Shown here: positions 1 to 6,244 of the stretch, piece by piece | Layout: each line of letters starts with the position of its first letter | Position numbering within the stretch: position 1 is the first letter of the stretch | Assembly (NCBI GenBank): GCA_009926295.1 | Contig: RFPF01000165.1 | Location: 1-6,877, forward strand | DNA: 6,877 bases | From: Planctomycetia bacterium | GTDB taxonomy: Bacteria; Planctomycetota; Planctomycetia; Pirellulales; UBA1268 | Reading direction: 5' to 3' | The notes under the pieces: model-generated | The model's database searches: none | Told to the model about the DNA's origin: nothing | Seen by the model: only the letters and a program-made list of their open reading frames with translations | Position numbers and translations under genes: made by a program

Positions 1-35
1 TGGAGCAGGTTGTAGCCGTCGATGATCAGCGTCAT
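1..35 (-). CDS. NYN-domain (YacP-like) protein, 5' end only
   Basis: Only the first 11 codons lie in the window, read on the minus strand from the ATG at 35-33; they give MTLIIDGYNLL. This hydrophobic strand ending in IDGYNLL is the typical N-terminus of NYN/PIN-like proteins of the YacP type, where the Asp belongs to the acidic metal-binding site. In Bacillus the YacP homologue (Rae1) is a ribosome-associated endoribonuclease; the role here is unknown. The start lies 3 bases after the pyrC stop, so it is probably the third gene of the pyrB-pyrC operon. No Shine-Dalgarno sequence is visible in front of it, and translational coupling to pyrC is likely. The call rests on a very short peptide; another NYN subfamily is possible. 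Confidence 0.66.
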   Translation of the reverse strand, partial: MTLIIDGYNLL

Positions 36-38
36 GGG

Positions 39-1334
39 TCAGGGCGTGGGGAGCCGGTATTTCACCCGGCCGCCCACGATCGTGGCGACCGCCCGGCCGG
101 TGAGCGTCCAGCCGTGGAACGGTGAGTTGATGCTCTTCGAGGCAAACCGCTCCACGTCCACCTGCCAGGTGAGACTCGGATCGATGAGCGTGATGTCGGC
201 GATCGCACCAGGGCGGAGCGTGCCGCGGTTCACGCCCAGGATCCGGGCCGGCGCCGTGCTCAGCGCTTCGACGAGCCGCGGCCAGCCGATGCGGCCGCTC
301 TTCACCAGGCGCGTGACGCACAGGCCCACGGCCGTCTCCAGGCCGAGGATCCCGAAGGGCGCCCGGTCGAGCTCGAGCATCTTCTTTTCGCGGGCGTGGG
401 GGGCATGGTCGGTGGCGATGCAGTCGAGCGTACCATCGGCGATCCCCGCGATGATCGCCTCCACGTCGTCGGCCGTGCGCAAGGGCGGGCTCATCTTGAA
501 GTTGGAGTCGAATCCGCGAAGGCACTCGTCGGTGAGCGTGAAGTGGTGTGGGCAGGCCTCAGCCGTGACTCTCGCACCCCGGGCCTTCGCCGCGCGGATC
601 AGCGCCACGCCGCCGGCGGTGGAGACGTGCATCACGTGGAGCCGACCGCCCGTCACCTCCGCGAGGGCGATGTCGCGGCCGATCATCACCTCCTCGGCGG
701 CGGCGGGCATCCCGGCGAGGCCGAGCACCAACGACACGAGCCCTTCGTGCATCACGCCCCCGTGGGAGAGCTCGAGCACCTCCTCGTGGGCGAGGATCGG
801 CCTGTCGAACATCCGGCAGTACTCCAGCGCCCGCCGCATGAGCTCGGCGTCGTACACCGGCGCGCCGTCGTCGCTGAAGGCGACGGCGCCCGCCTCGACG
901 AGCTGGCCGATGTCGGCGAGCTCCTTCCCCGCGCGGTCGCGGCTCACGCACCCGACCACGAACACGTTGCAGGTGTCGGCGCGGGCCGCCTTCTGGTGGA
1001 TGAACTCGACCGTCGACTGCGTGTCGATCGGTGGCTCGGTGTTGGGGATGCAGGCGACGCTCGTGAAGCCGCCGGCGAGCGCCGCCCGCGTGCCCGTTTC
1101 GATCGTCTCGTCCTCCTCGCGGCCCGGCTCCCGCAGGTGCACGTGCATGTCGACGAGGCCGGGGCAGACCACGAGCCCGGCGGCGTCGATCGTCTCGTCG
1201 GCCTTGCCGATCTGCTGCGCTCCCTCCTGCCCCACGCCCACCACCAGCCCGTCGCGGACGAGCACGTCGAGCACGCCGTCGAGGCCCTGCGAGGGATCGA
1301 CCACCCGGCCACCGCGGATCAGGAGCGTGCCCAT
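39..1334 (-). CDS. pyrC: Dihydroorotase, class I (PyrC)
   Basis: This 431-residue zinc amidohydrolase interconverts carbamoyl-aspartate and dihydroorotate, the third step of cytoplasmic de novo pyrimidine synthesis. The metal site is intact: the HxH pair (His64, His66) in DMHVHLREPG, the SDDG Asp155/156, His183 in LAHEE, His236 in MHVSTAGG, and catalytic Asp309 in CIATDHAPH. The C-terminus carries the usual SKSINSPFHGW segment. These features mark an active class I enzyme, not the inactive pseudo-dihydroorotase found beside some ATCases. The ATG at 1334 was chosen because it begins the standard N-terminal strand (MGTLLIRGG) and has GAGGG (plus-strand 1342-1346) 7 bases upstream; the longer open frame to 1658 is an antisense-like extension inside pyrB. 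The start overlaps the pyrB stop by one base (TGATG). In Aquifex, class I dihydroorotase and ATCase form a non-covalent complex; the same pairing here is plausible but inferred. Confidence 0.96.
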   Translation of the reverse strand: MGTLLIRGGRVVDPSQGLDGVLDVLVRDGLVVGVGQEGAQQIGKADETIDAAGLVVCPGLVDMHVHLREPGREEDETIETGTRAALAGGFTSVACIPNTEPPIDTQSTVEFIHQKAARADTCNVFVVGCVSRDRAGKELADIGQLVEAGAVAFSDDGAPVYDAELMRRALEYCRMFDRPILAHEEVLELSHGGVMHEGLVSLVLGLAGMPAAAEEVMIGRDIALAEVTGGRLHVMHVSTAGGVALIRAAKARGARVTAEACPHHFTLTDECLRGFDSNFKMSPPLRTADDVEAIIAGIADGTLDCIATDHAPHAREKKMLELDRAPFGILGLETAVGLCVTRLVKSGRIGWPRLVEALSTAPARILGVNRGTLRPGAIADITLIDPSLTWQVDVERFASKSINSPFHGWTLTGRAVATIVGGRVKYRLPTP

Positions 1335-1346
1335 CAGACGGCCCTC
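1332..1346 (-). promoter_or_regulatory. pyrC ribosome binding site and pyrB/pyrC TGATG overlap
   Basis: On the minus strand GAGGG (1346-1342), then a 7-base spacer, precedes the pyrC ATG (1334-1332). The ATG shares its A with the pyrB TGA stop (1336-1334). The Shine-Dalgarno sequence lies inside the end of pyrB. This fixes the pyrC start and indicates translational coupling, consistent with near-equal production of the two enzymes. Confidence 0.7.
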
Positions 1347-2338
1347 GCGGGGGGACGGCGGGCGGCCGCGTCGCCGGCGACGCTCCGTCCGCCGCAGGTG
1401 AGCCAGAGCACGCCCATTCGCACCGCCAGGCCGTTGGTGACCTGGTCGAGGATCAGTGACTGCGGGCAGTCGGCCACCTCGGCCGTGACCTCCACGCCCC
1501 GGTTGATGGGTCCCGGGGCGAGGATCAGGAGGTCTTTCTTGGCCCGCTTCAGCCGCTCGCGGGTCATGGCGTAGAGGTGGGCGTATTCGCGGACCGAGGG
1601 AAACGGGCGGGTGTTCTGCCGCTCGAACTGGATGCGCAGCAGGTTGAGCACGTCGCACCGCGGCACGATCGCGTCGAGGTCGTGCGACACTTCAACGCCG
1701 AGTTCCTTCCAGCGGAGCGAGACGAGCGTCGGCGGACCGCAGAGGATCACCTTTGCGCCGAGCTTGAGCAGGCCCCACAGGTTCGAGCGGGCGGTGCGGC
1801 TGTGGGCGATGTCGCCCACGAGCCCGACCGTCGCGCCCGCCAGGTCGCCGCGATGCTCCCGGATCGAGAAGATGTCGAGCAGTCCCTGGGTGGGATGCTC
1901 GTGCGGCCCGTCGCCGGCGTTGATCACGCCGACCGAGAGGTGCTGGGCCAGCAGGTGCGGGGTGCCCGGCGTGGCGTGCCGCACGACGACCGCATCGACC
2001 CCCATCGCCTCCAGGTTCCTGGCGGTGTCGATGAACGACTCCCCCTTCGAGAGGCTGCTGGACGAGGCGGTGAAGTCGACGACGTCGGCGCCGAGCCGAC
2101 GGGCGGCGAGCGAGAAACTCGTGCGTGTGCGGGTCGAGTTCTCGAAGAACAGGTTGACGATCGTGCGGCCGGTGAGCACCGAGAGCTTGCGGCGGCAGCC
2201 GTCGGTGGCCTCCTTGAAGCGGGCCGCGGTGTCGAGGAGGAGGCGGATTTCCGCGGTGGAAAGACGCTCCAGATCGAGCAGATGCCGATGGCCCCATCCG
2301 TCGGGAAAGGCGTCCGGGTCGAATTGCGACGCTGGCAT
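1334..2338 (-). CDS. pyrB: Aspartate carbamoyltransferase catalytic chain (PyrB)
   Basis: This 334-residue enzyme joins carbamoyl phosphate and aspartate to make carbamoyl-aspartate, the committed step of pyrimidine synthesis. The carbamoyl-phosphate loop STRTR (68-72) lies in FFENSTRTRTSF. The 80s-loop Lys98 is in SLSKGES, and Arg120 and His148 (HPTQ) follow. The aspartate-binding half has Arg181 in DIAHSRTARS, Arg235 in LLRIQFERQ, and the APGPINRGVE loop (Pro275-Pro277). Every key residue is present. Length is slightly above the usual ~305-320, with about 13 extra residues before the first helix and an Arg/Ala-rich tail of ~19 residues. There is no Shine-Dalgarno sequence before the ATG at 2338; a TAGAAT box (2366-2371, minus) would give a leader of about 20 bases. 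It is the first gene of the operon with pyrC. No pyrI regulatory-chain gene is seen in the window. Confidence 0.96.
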   Translation of the reverse strand: MPASQFDPDAFPDGWGHRHLLDLERLSTAEIRLLLDTAARFKEATDGCRRKLSVLTGRTIVNLFFENSTRTRTSFSLAARRLGADVVDFTASSSSLSKGESFIDTARNLEAMGVDAVVVRHATPGTPHLLAQHLSVGVINAGDGPHEHPTQGLLDIFSIREHRGDLAGATVGLVGDIAHSRTARSNLWGLLKLGAKVILCGPPTLVSLRWKELGVEVSHDLDAIVPRCDVLNLLRIQFERQNTRPFPSVREYAHLYAMTRERLKRAKKDLLILAPGPINRGVEVTAEVADCPQSLILDQVTNGLAVRMGVLWLTCGGRSVAGDAAARRPPARAV

Positions 2339-2365
2339 GCGGGGGAGTCTCGGTAGGCGGGGAGG

Positions 2366-2371
2366 ATTCTA
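2366..2371 (-). promoter_or_regulatory. Candidate -10 box of the pyrB-pyrC operon
   Basis: Read on the minus strand the bases are TAGAAT, five of six matching the sigma-70 -10 consensus. This is one of the few AT-rich spots in the intergenic region. Transcription would start near 2359 and leave a ~20-base leader before the pyrB ATG at 2338, too short for an attenuator or a PyrR-type leader. No good -35 element is seen 16-18 bases upstream, so this is a weak call. Confidence 0.35.
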
Positions 2372-2390
2372 CATGGAAGGTGCGAAAGCT

Positions 2391-2410
2391 GCCGGGCGAC
2401 GTCCCCGGGC
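2391..2410. repeat. Inverted repeat upstream of pyrB
   Basis: GCCGGG (2391-2396) can pair with CCC[G]GGC (2404-2410, one bulged G) across a 7-base loop that contains the palindrome GACGTC. It lies 20-45 bases upstream of the candidate pyrB -10 box, where an operator or activator site could sit. In DNA this GC-rich, such a repeat may be chance. Confidence 0.25.
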
Positions 2411-2415
2411 GGGCT

Positions 2416-2442
2416 CCGTTCTGGCCTTGCTGCGGGGAACGG
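2416..2442. repeat. Inverted repeat CCGTTC-N15-GAACGG
   Basis: CCGTTC (2416-2421) and GAACGG (2437-2442) are perfect inverted copies with half-site centres 21 bases apart, about two helical turns. This spacing would suit a dimeric regulator of the divergent pyrB and lipoprotein genes. No known regulator motif is recognised, and chance is possible. Confidence 0.25.
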
Positions 2443-2499
2443 GCCGCTCCTAGTCTCCCGCTCGATTCCGCCCCCACTTTCGTTCCCGAGCGATCGCCC

Positions 2500-3783
2500 A
2501 TGTCGAGCAGGAGACCACCCTTTCCAGTCGCCCTCCGGCTGCTGGCCGCGTTGGCACTCGCGACGTCGACGGGCTGCATGTCGGCGATCACCTCGGCGAG
2601 CCTGCGCCACGCCTTGCGCGAGGCGGTCGATTCGCTCGCGGAAGCCACGACCACCGATGCCACGGCCCCCGCCCACGACGCCGAGGTGGCGGCGGCGCTC
2701 GCGACCGATGCCGAAACCCGTACGGGCGACGCGCCCGATGCCGCGCCGGCGCGGCTGTCGCTCGACGAGGCCGTCGATCGCGCGGTCACCCGCCTCGAGG
2801 GGGCGGGACGGCTCGACGCCGCCACCCAGGCGACTCTGCTCGCGATCCTCGAGAACACGAGCCCCGAGGACTGGCCGGCCGCCATCGACGCCTTCACCGC
2901 ATCGCTCGAGTCGCAGCGGCCGCCACGGCCCAGGGCGGCGCCGAAGATCGTTCCCGTCGCGGCCGTCGCCGAGGCGGGCGAACGGCTCGTGTTTCCGGCG
3001 GGTTCGCCGGCGCAGGTTGCCGCGAACCCAGCCCCGGAGAAACACGCCGTCGAGAACCAGGCCGTGGCCATCGAACCGCGGCCCGCCGAGCCGCCCGCGG
3101 CCGTGCCGCATTCCGAGCCCAAGCGATTGGAGGCGGTCGAAGCGGCCCGTCCCGTGCTCGAGCCGCTCGCGGAGCCCTCGGCGAAGGCGGATTCCACCGC
3201 GGCGTCCGGCCCGCCCGGGGCGGCACCGGCGGTGGTCCCGGAGCCACTCGCAGCGGAGGAACCTCTCGCCCCATCAGCCCCGGCGGCTCCGGTCGATCAG
3301 GGTGAACTCGCGCGGCAGGAGCCCGGGCAGCCGGAGGCACGCGACTTCGCCGAACAGACGGTCGAGCCCCGGGCCCCGACGCCGCCTTCGGCCCCCCTCT
3401 CGATCCGCAATCCCTGCTTCGTGTCGCGGGTGCGGGCGTGGGGCGTCGTCGACCGGTTTCCCGAGGCGGCATTCCGCCCGGGGCAGGACGTGATCGTCTA
3501 CTTCGAACTCGACGCTCCGACGGCGCGAGCCACGGTCGCCGGGCACTCCACCAGCGTCGACACGTTGTTCCGGCTGGTCGCGCCCGATGGCCGCCAGGTG
3601 GGCCAGTGGGACTTCGAGCCGATCGACGAGACCTGCCACGCCCCGCGGCGCGACTACTTCGCCCGATACTTCCTGCGCATCCCCGACACCGCCCCGCGCG
3701 GCCCCTGCCGGCTGGAATTCGTGGTCACCGACCTCGTCGCCGGCACCTCGACACAGGCCCACCTCGATCTCGAAGTCCGCTGA
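2500..3783 (+). CDS. Predicted planctomycete lipoprotein with C-terminal beta-rich domain
   Basis: This 427-residue protein of unknown function appears to be exported and lipidated. Residues 4-25 form a basic then hydrophobic signal, ending in a lipobox-like STGC with acceptor Cys26; Thr at -2 is unusual but tolerated. Residues ~86-137 look helical (a DEAVDRAVTRLE stretch, then SPEDWPAAIDAF). Residues ~139-300 are a low-complexity linker rich in Pro, Ala and Glu. Residues ~301-427 form a compact domain beginning NPCFVSRVRAWG, with GQDVIVYFEL, an FEPIDETC segment, RRDYF and a GPCRLEF strand; Cys306, Cys379 and Cys403 could include a disulfide. From memory, this C-terminal pattern recurs in unnamed planctomycete proteins. 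The ATG at 2500 was chosen because it begins the signal peptide; an in-frame GTG at 2380 would add 40 unlikely residues. No Shine-Dalgarno sequence is visible. It may be an envelope-anchored protein holding its C-terminal domain away from the membrane; no enzymatic motif is seen. Confidence 0.8.
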   Translation: MSSRRPPFPVALRLLAALALATSTGCMSAITSASLRHALREAVDSLAEATTTDATAPAHDAEVAAALATDAETRTGDAPDAAPARLSLDEAVDRAVTRLEGAGRLDAATQATLLAILENTSPEDWPAAIDAFTASLESQRPPRPRAAPKIVPVAAVAEAGERLVFPAGSPAQVAANPAPEKHAVENQAVAIEPRPAEPPAAVPHSEPKRLEAVEAARPVLEPLAEPSAKADSTAASGPPGAAPAVVPEPLAAEEPLAPSAPAAPVDQGELARQEPGQPEARDFAEQTVEPRAPTPPSAPLSIRNPCFVSRVRAWGVVDRFPEAAFRPGQDVIVYFELDAPTARATVAGHSTSVDTLFRLVAPDGRQVGQWDFEPIDETCHAPRRDYFARYFLRIPDTAPRGPCRLEFVVTDLVAGTSTQAHLDLEVR

Positions 3784-3809
3784 CTCCTTGGATCGGGCGG
3801 CATCAGCGG
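3777..3809. terminator. Possible terminator hairpin in a convergent gap
   Basis: CCGCTGA (3777-3783), which includes the lipoprotein stop codon, is a perfect inverted copy of TCAGCGG (3803-3809), with a 19-base loop. It lies at the meeting point of two convergent genes, whose stops are only 36 bases apart, so it could end transcription in either direction. No T-run follows on either strand, so a Rho-independent terminator of standard form is not shown. Confidence 0.3.
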
Positions 3810-3819
3810 GGGCATTCGG

Positions 3820-5412
3820 CTACGGCACCGGCAGCGGCTGCACTTCCTCGGGCCGGCCGACGCCGGGAACCTGCGCGGGCTCGTCGGGAAACTGCGCTGG
3901 CGGCCGGCCATCGGCGGCCGGGGGCTGCTGCCCGCCGCCCACTTCACGATCCTCGATGCCGATCGACGCGGGCGCATCGGGCCTCGGCGGAAACTCCTCG
4001 AGCTGGAGGAGATCCGCGATCTGCACCGCGCCCGTCCAGCGGTCTATCTGGGCCTCCACGAAGGCGAGTTCCGTTTCCGTGAGAATGCGCTGCGCCTGCA
4101 AGAGGCTCAGGAACGTGACCTCGCCGCGGCCGTAGAGCGTCTGCGTGAGCTGCACCGTCTCGCGGGCCTTCGGGAGGATGTACTGCTCGTACCAGTCGGC
4201 GAGCCGCTGCGATGTCCGGTAGTTGGCGATCACCTGGGCGGTCTGGTTGGCGAGGTCGAGTTCGATCATCCGCAGGTCGGCCCGCGACGAGGCGATGTCG
4301 GCGCGAGCCGAGCGGATGTTGCCCTGGTTGCGATCGAAGAGCGGCACGGCCAGCATCACCTGCGCGAGCCCCTGGTCCTGCGGCGGCCCGCCCACCTGGC
4401 GCTGGTAGCCGCCCATGATGTTCACGTTGGGGATGGGCTGAACCGCCGCTCGCTCGAGGGCCCATTGGGCGCGGGCGATCTCCGCCTCCGCTCCACGCGG
4501 CCGGGCGTTGCGGCGCACCACCGCCTCCTGCAGCGTCTTGAGGTCGAAATTCGGGAGCTTTTGGAACAGGTCGGCGTCCAGCGTGCCGATGTCGGCACGG
4601 GGCAGGCCGATCGCCGTCACGAGCTGCCGCCGCCCAGTCTCGATGAAGACCGCCGAATTGAGCAGCCGCACCTCGGCACGATCGCGCTCGATGCTCCAGA
4701 AGAGGACGTCGGCCTTCGTGCCCTCCCCCGCCTCGGCGAGTTGCCGGCCGATCTCGTACGACCGCTTGGCGATGTCGAGGAGAAGCTTGTAGATTTCGAC
4801 CCGCCGTTGTGCGACGAGCAGCGAGTAGAAGCCCTGGCGCACGTCGCGCAGCACGTCGAATCGCGCGCGGATGAGCGCATACTCGGCTTTTTGCACCTCG
4901 CGGAGGGCGGCCTGCTGAGCGAGCCGCAGCTTGCCGGCCGTGACGATGTCCTGCGCCACCGTGCCGCTCCACTGGCTGTCCTGCCCGGCGGCCTGCGGCG
5001 TGAAGCCCGCGATCATCGGGTTCGGGTAGAGCCGGGCCTGCACGGCCTTGCCTCGGGCGGCCTCGACGGCCGCCAACGCCTGGCGAAGCCGAGGATGGCT
5101 GCGCATCGCGAGATCCACGAACTCGGGAAGACGCGTCGGGGTGGGCCCGTGTACGACGTCGGTGGCCGCGTCGAGCGGCACGTCGCCGGCCGCCGCGTCG
5201 GGTGCCGCGAGGAGCGCCGCGCCGGGATCGGCGACCCGGAGCGCGGGCGGCTGCTGCGACCACTCCTCCGCGCGCGCCGAGAACGCCGCTGCGGCGGCGC
5301 AGACCGCGGCCGTGAGCAGGCAGGCAGGCGTTCGTGGAGTGGGTGGCAGGCGGCGCACGCCGGTGGTTCCCGGAAGGGTTTGCCTCGTCCGAATCCCTTG
5401 TGCCATCGGCAT
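3820..5412 (-). CDS. TolC/CzcC-type outer-membrane efflux protein
   Basis: This 530-residue protein is an outer-membrane channel of the TolC superfamily, which forms a trimeric beta-barrel with a periplasmic helical tunnel. A hydrophobic segment (~30-46) ends in an ARA signal-peptidase site before Glu49. The first outer-membrane efflux repeat (~95-285) begins LPEFVDLAMRSHPRLRQAL and carries YPNP at 129-132. The second (~290-475) has the VPLFDRNQGNI motif typical of CzcC/CusC-like members and a YGRGEVTFLSLLQAQ helix. The last ~54 residues (477-530) are a tail with 13 prolines. There is no lipobox. The ATG at 5412 gives an unusually long n-region; a GTG at 5358 would yield a more standard signal peptide (MRRLPPTPRT...), and an ATG at 5406 is a third option. 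GGAG lies 14 bases before 5412, which is rather far. It is divergent from the ABC ATPase/permease pair, a possible partner; the substrate is unknown. Confidence 0.9.
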   Translation of the reverse strand: MPMAQGIRTRQTLPGTTGVRRLPPTPRTPACLLTAAVCAAAAAFSARAEEWSQQPPALRVADPGAALLAAPDAAAGDVPLDAATDVVHGPTPTRLPEFVDLAMRSHPRLRQALAAVEAARGKAVQARLYPNPMIAGFTPQAAGQDSQWSGTVAQDIVTAGKLRLAQQAALREVQKAEYALIRARFDVLRDVRQGFYSLLVAQRRVEIYKLLLDIAKRSYEIGRQLAEAGEGTKADVLFWSIERDRAEVRLLNSAVFIETGRRQLVTAIGLPRADIGTLDADLFQKLPNFDLKTLQEAVVRRNARPRGAEAEIARAQWALERAAVQPIPNVNIMGGYQRQVGGPPQDQGLAQVMLAVPLFDRNQGNIRSARADIASSRADLRMIELDLANQTAQVIANYRTSQRLADWYEQYILPKARETVQLTQTLYGRGEVTFLSLLQAQRILTETELAFVEAQIDRWTGAVQIADLLQLEEFPPRPDAPASIGIEDREVGGGQQPPAADGRPPAQFPDEPAQVPGVGRPEEVQPLPVP

Positions 5413-5468
5413 TCCCGTCGGGATCGCTCCAGAAATCGCGACCGGGAGTCAGGCCGCAGCCTCGCGCA

Positions 5469-5480
5469 GCCGGCACCGGC
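5469..5480. repeat. Palindromic site GCCGG-N2-CCGGC
   Basis: A perfect 5-base inverted repeat around CA lies in the divergent region, 10 bases upstream of the TACAGT box. At this position it could be an operator acting on the ABC genes, the outer-membrane channel gene, or both. It is short, and chance is possible in GC-rich sequence. Confidence 0.25.
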
Positions 5481-5490
5481 GCGGGTTGGG

Positions 5491-5496
5491 TACAGT
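5491..5496 (+). promoter_or_regulatory. Weak candidate -10 box for the ABC transporter genes
   Basis: TACAGT matches four of six bases of the sigma-70 -10 consensus and stands out in a GC-rich stretch. Transcription from it would start near 5503 and give a ~40-base leader containing the hairpin at 5506-5522. No convincing -35 element lies at the right distance. Confidence 0.22.
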
Positions 5497-5505
5497 GGGG
5501 GCTTT

Positions 5506-5522
5506 GGCCGGGGTTTCCGGCC
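5506..5522 (+). promoter_or_regulatory. Leader hairpin before the ABC ATPase gene
   Basis: GGCCGG (5506-5511) pairs perfectly with CCGGCC (5517-5522) across the 5-base loop GGTTT. The hairpin ends 6 bases before the GGAG ribosome binding site, so in mRNA it could affect access to that site. Read on the other strand it is in the upstream region of the outer-membrane channel gene. Function is unproven. Confidence 0.3.
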
Positions 5523-5528
5523 GCGTTC

Positions 5529-5532
5529 GGAG
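5529..5532 (+). promoter_or_regulatory. Ribosome binding site deciding the GTG start of the ABC ATPase
   Basis: GGAG lies 10 bases upstream of the GTG at 5543. Together with the fact that recognisable ABC ATPase sequence (PILRAEHLEKTF) begins directly after this GTG, it supports 5543 over the many upstream in-frame options reaching back to 5048. Confidence 0.5.
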
Positions 5533-5542
5533 CCCGCGCCGC

Positions 5543-6244
5543 GTGCCGATCCTTCGTGCCGAGCATCTCGAGAAGACGTTCGCCGCGGGCGACGTCGCAG
5601 CCGCGGGCGTGCCCGCCGTGCGCGGAATCGACCTCGCGATCGAGGCCGGCGAATTCGTGGCGATCACCGGCGCGTCCGGGTCCGGCAAGAGCACGCTCCT
5701 GCACATGCTCGGCGGGATCACCCGGCCGTCCGCCGGCAGGGTGCTCCTCGAGGGCGTCGACCTCGCCTCGCTCGACGACGACGCGCTCGCCGTGGTCCGC
5801 CGCCGGCGGATCGGGTTCGTGTTCCAACGGTACAACCTCCTGTCGGAACTCTCGCTCGTGGAGAACGTGGCCCTGCCGCTGGTGCTCGACGGGGCGGCGC
5901 GGCGGTCCTGCGAAGCGGCCGCCCGCGCGGCACTGGAGGCGGTCGGGATGAACCATCGGGCGACGCACCGTCCGGATGAGCTGTCGGGCGGCGAACAGCA
6001 GCGAGGGGCCATCGCCCGGGCGCTCGTGACCAGCCCCGCGATCGTGCTCGCCGACGAGCCCACCGGCGCCCTCGACTCCGTCAACTCCGGCCGCATCGTC
6101 GACCTCCTCCGGCAGCTCGTGGCCGAACGGGGCCAGACCGTGGTTCTCGTCACGCACGACGCGGCGATCGCGGCCGCCGCCGGCCGCGCCGTCACGATCC
6201 GCGACGGCCTCGTCGCCGCCGACACCGCCGGAACGCAGCGCTGA
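5543..6244 (+). CDS. ABC transporter ATP-binding protein, MacB/LolD/FtsE type
   Basis: This 233-residue cytoplasmic ATPase powers a membrane permease by ATP hydrolysis. Its motifs are complete: Walker A GASGSGKST (43-51), Q-loop Gln95 in FVFQRYNLLSELS, signature LSGGEQQR (147-154), Walker B IVLADEPT (167-174) with catalytic Glu172, D-loop GALDS (175-179), and switch His205 in LVTHD. The FQRYNLLSELSLVENV and ADEPTGALDS patterns are typical of the MacB/LolD/YtrE group, which act as mechanotransmission transporters in efflux, lipoprotein release or cell-envelope control; length fits a lone nucleotide-binding subunit. A Gly follows the signature motif where Val is common. The GTG start at 5543 is supported by GGAG upstream. 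Its TGA overlaps the ATG of the permease (TGATG at 6242-6246), so the two are almost surely coupled. The divergent outer-membrane channel suggests an export role, but the substrate cannot be told. Confidence 0.94.
   Translation: MPILRAEHLEKTFAAGDVAAAGVPAVRGIDLAIEAGEFVAITGASGSGKSTLLHMLGGITRPSAGRVLLEGVDLASLDDDALAVVRRRRIGFVFQRYNLLSELSLVENVALPLVLDGAARRSCEAAARAALEAVGMNHRATHRPDELSGGEQQRGAIARALVTSPAIVLADEPTGALDSVNSGRIVDLLRQLVAERGQTVVLVTHDAAIAAAAGRAVTIRDGLVAADTAGTQR

Noticed and set aside
22..1401. Long plus-strand open frame opposite pyrC (459 codons)
   Set aside because: Antisense to a gene with all catalytic motifs; its translation is Ser/Arg/Pro-rich without recognisable motifs, as expected from a GC-rich complementary strand.
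1335..1658. 108-codon N-terminal extension of dihydroorotase
   Set aside because: It lies in another frame of pyrB, is Arg/Pro-rich, and the ATG at 1334 has a good ribosome binding site.
2427..2456. Promoter-like TTGCTG-N18-TAGTCT (and GGAAC...GTC resembling an ECF sigma site) before the lipoprotein gene
   Set aside because: Each box matches only 3 of 6 consensus bases, and the ECF-like spacing (12 bases) is too short; not strong enough to list as a feature.
2380..2499. 40-codon upstream extension of the lipoprotein from a GTG
   Set aside because: It would bury the signal peptide inside the protein and run through the promoter region.
1692..3197. Minus-strand open frames of 395-501 codons opposite the lipoprotein gene
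   Set aside because: Low-complexity Arg/Gly/Ala/Ser translations that continue into pyrB out of frame; the plus-strand frame has a signal peptide and a structured domain.
5048..5542. 165-codon upstream extension of the ABC ATPase
   Set aside because: It lies antisense to the start of the channel gene and is low-complexity; ATPase sequence and the ribosome binding site point to the GTG at 5543.
3944..6157. Minus-strand open frame of 737 codons
   Set aside because: It spans the channel gene out of frame and the ABC ATPase in antisense; it is an Arg/Gly/Pro-rich shadow.
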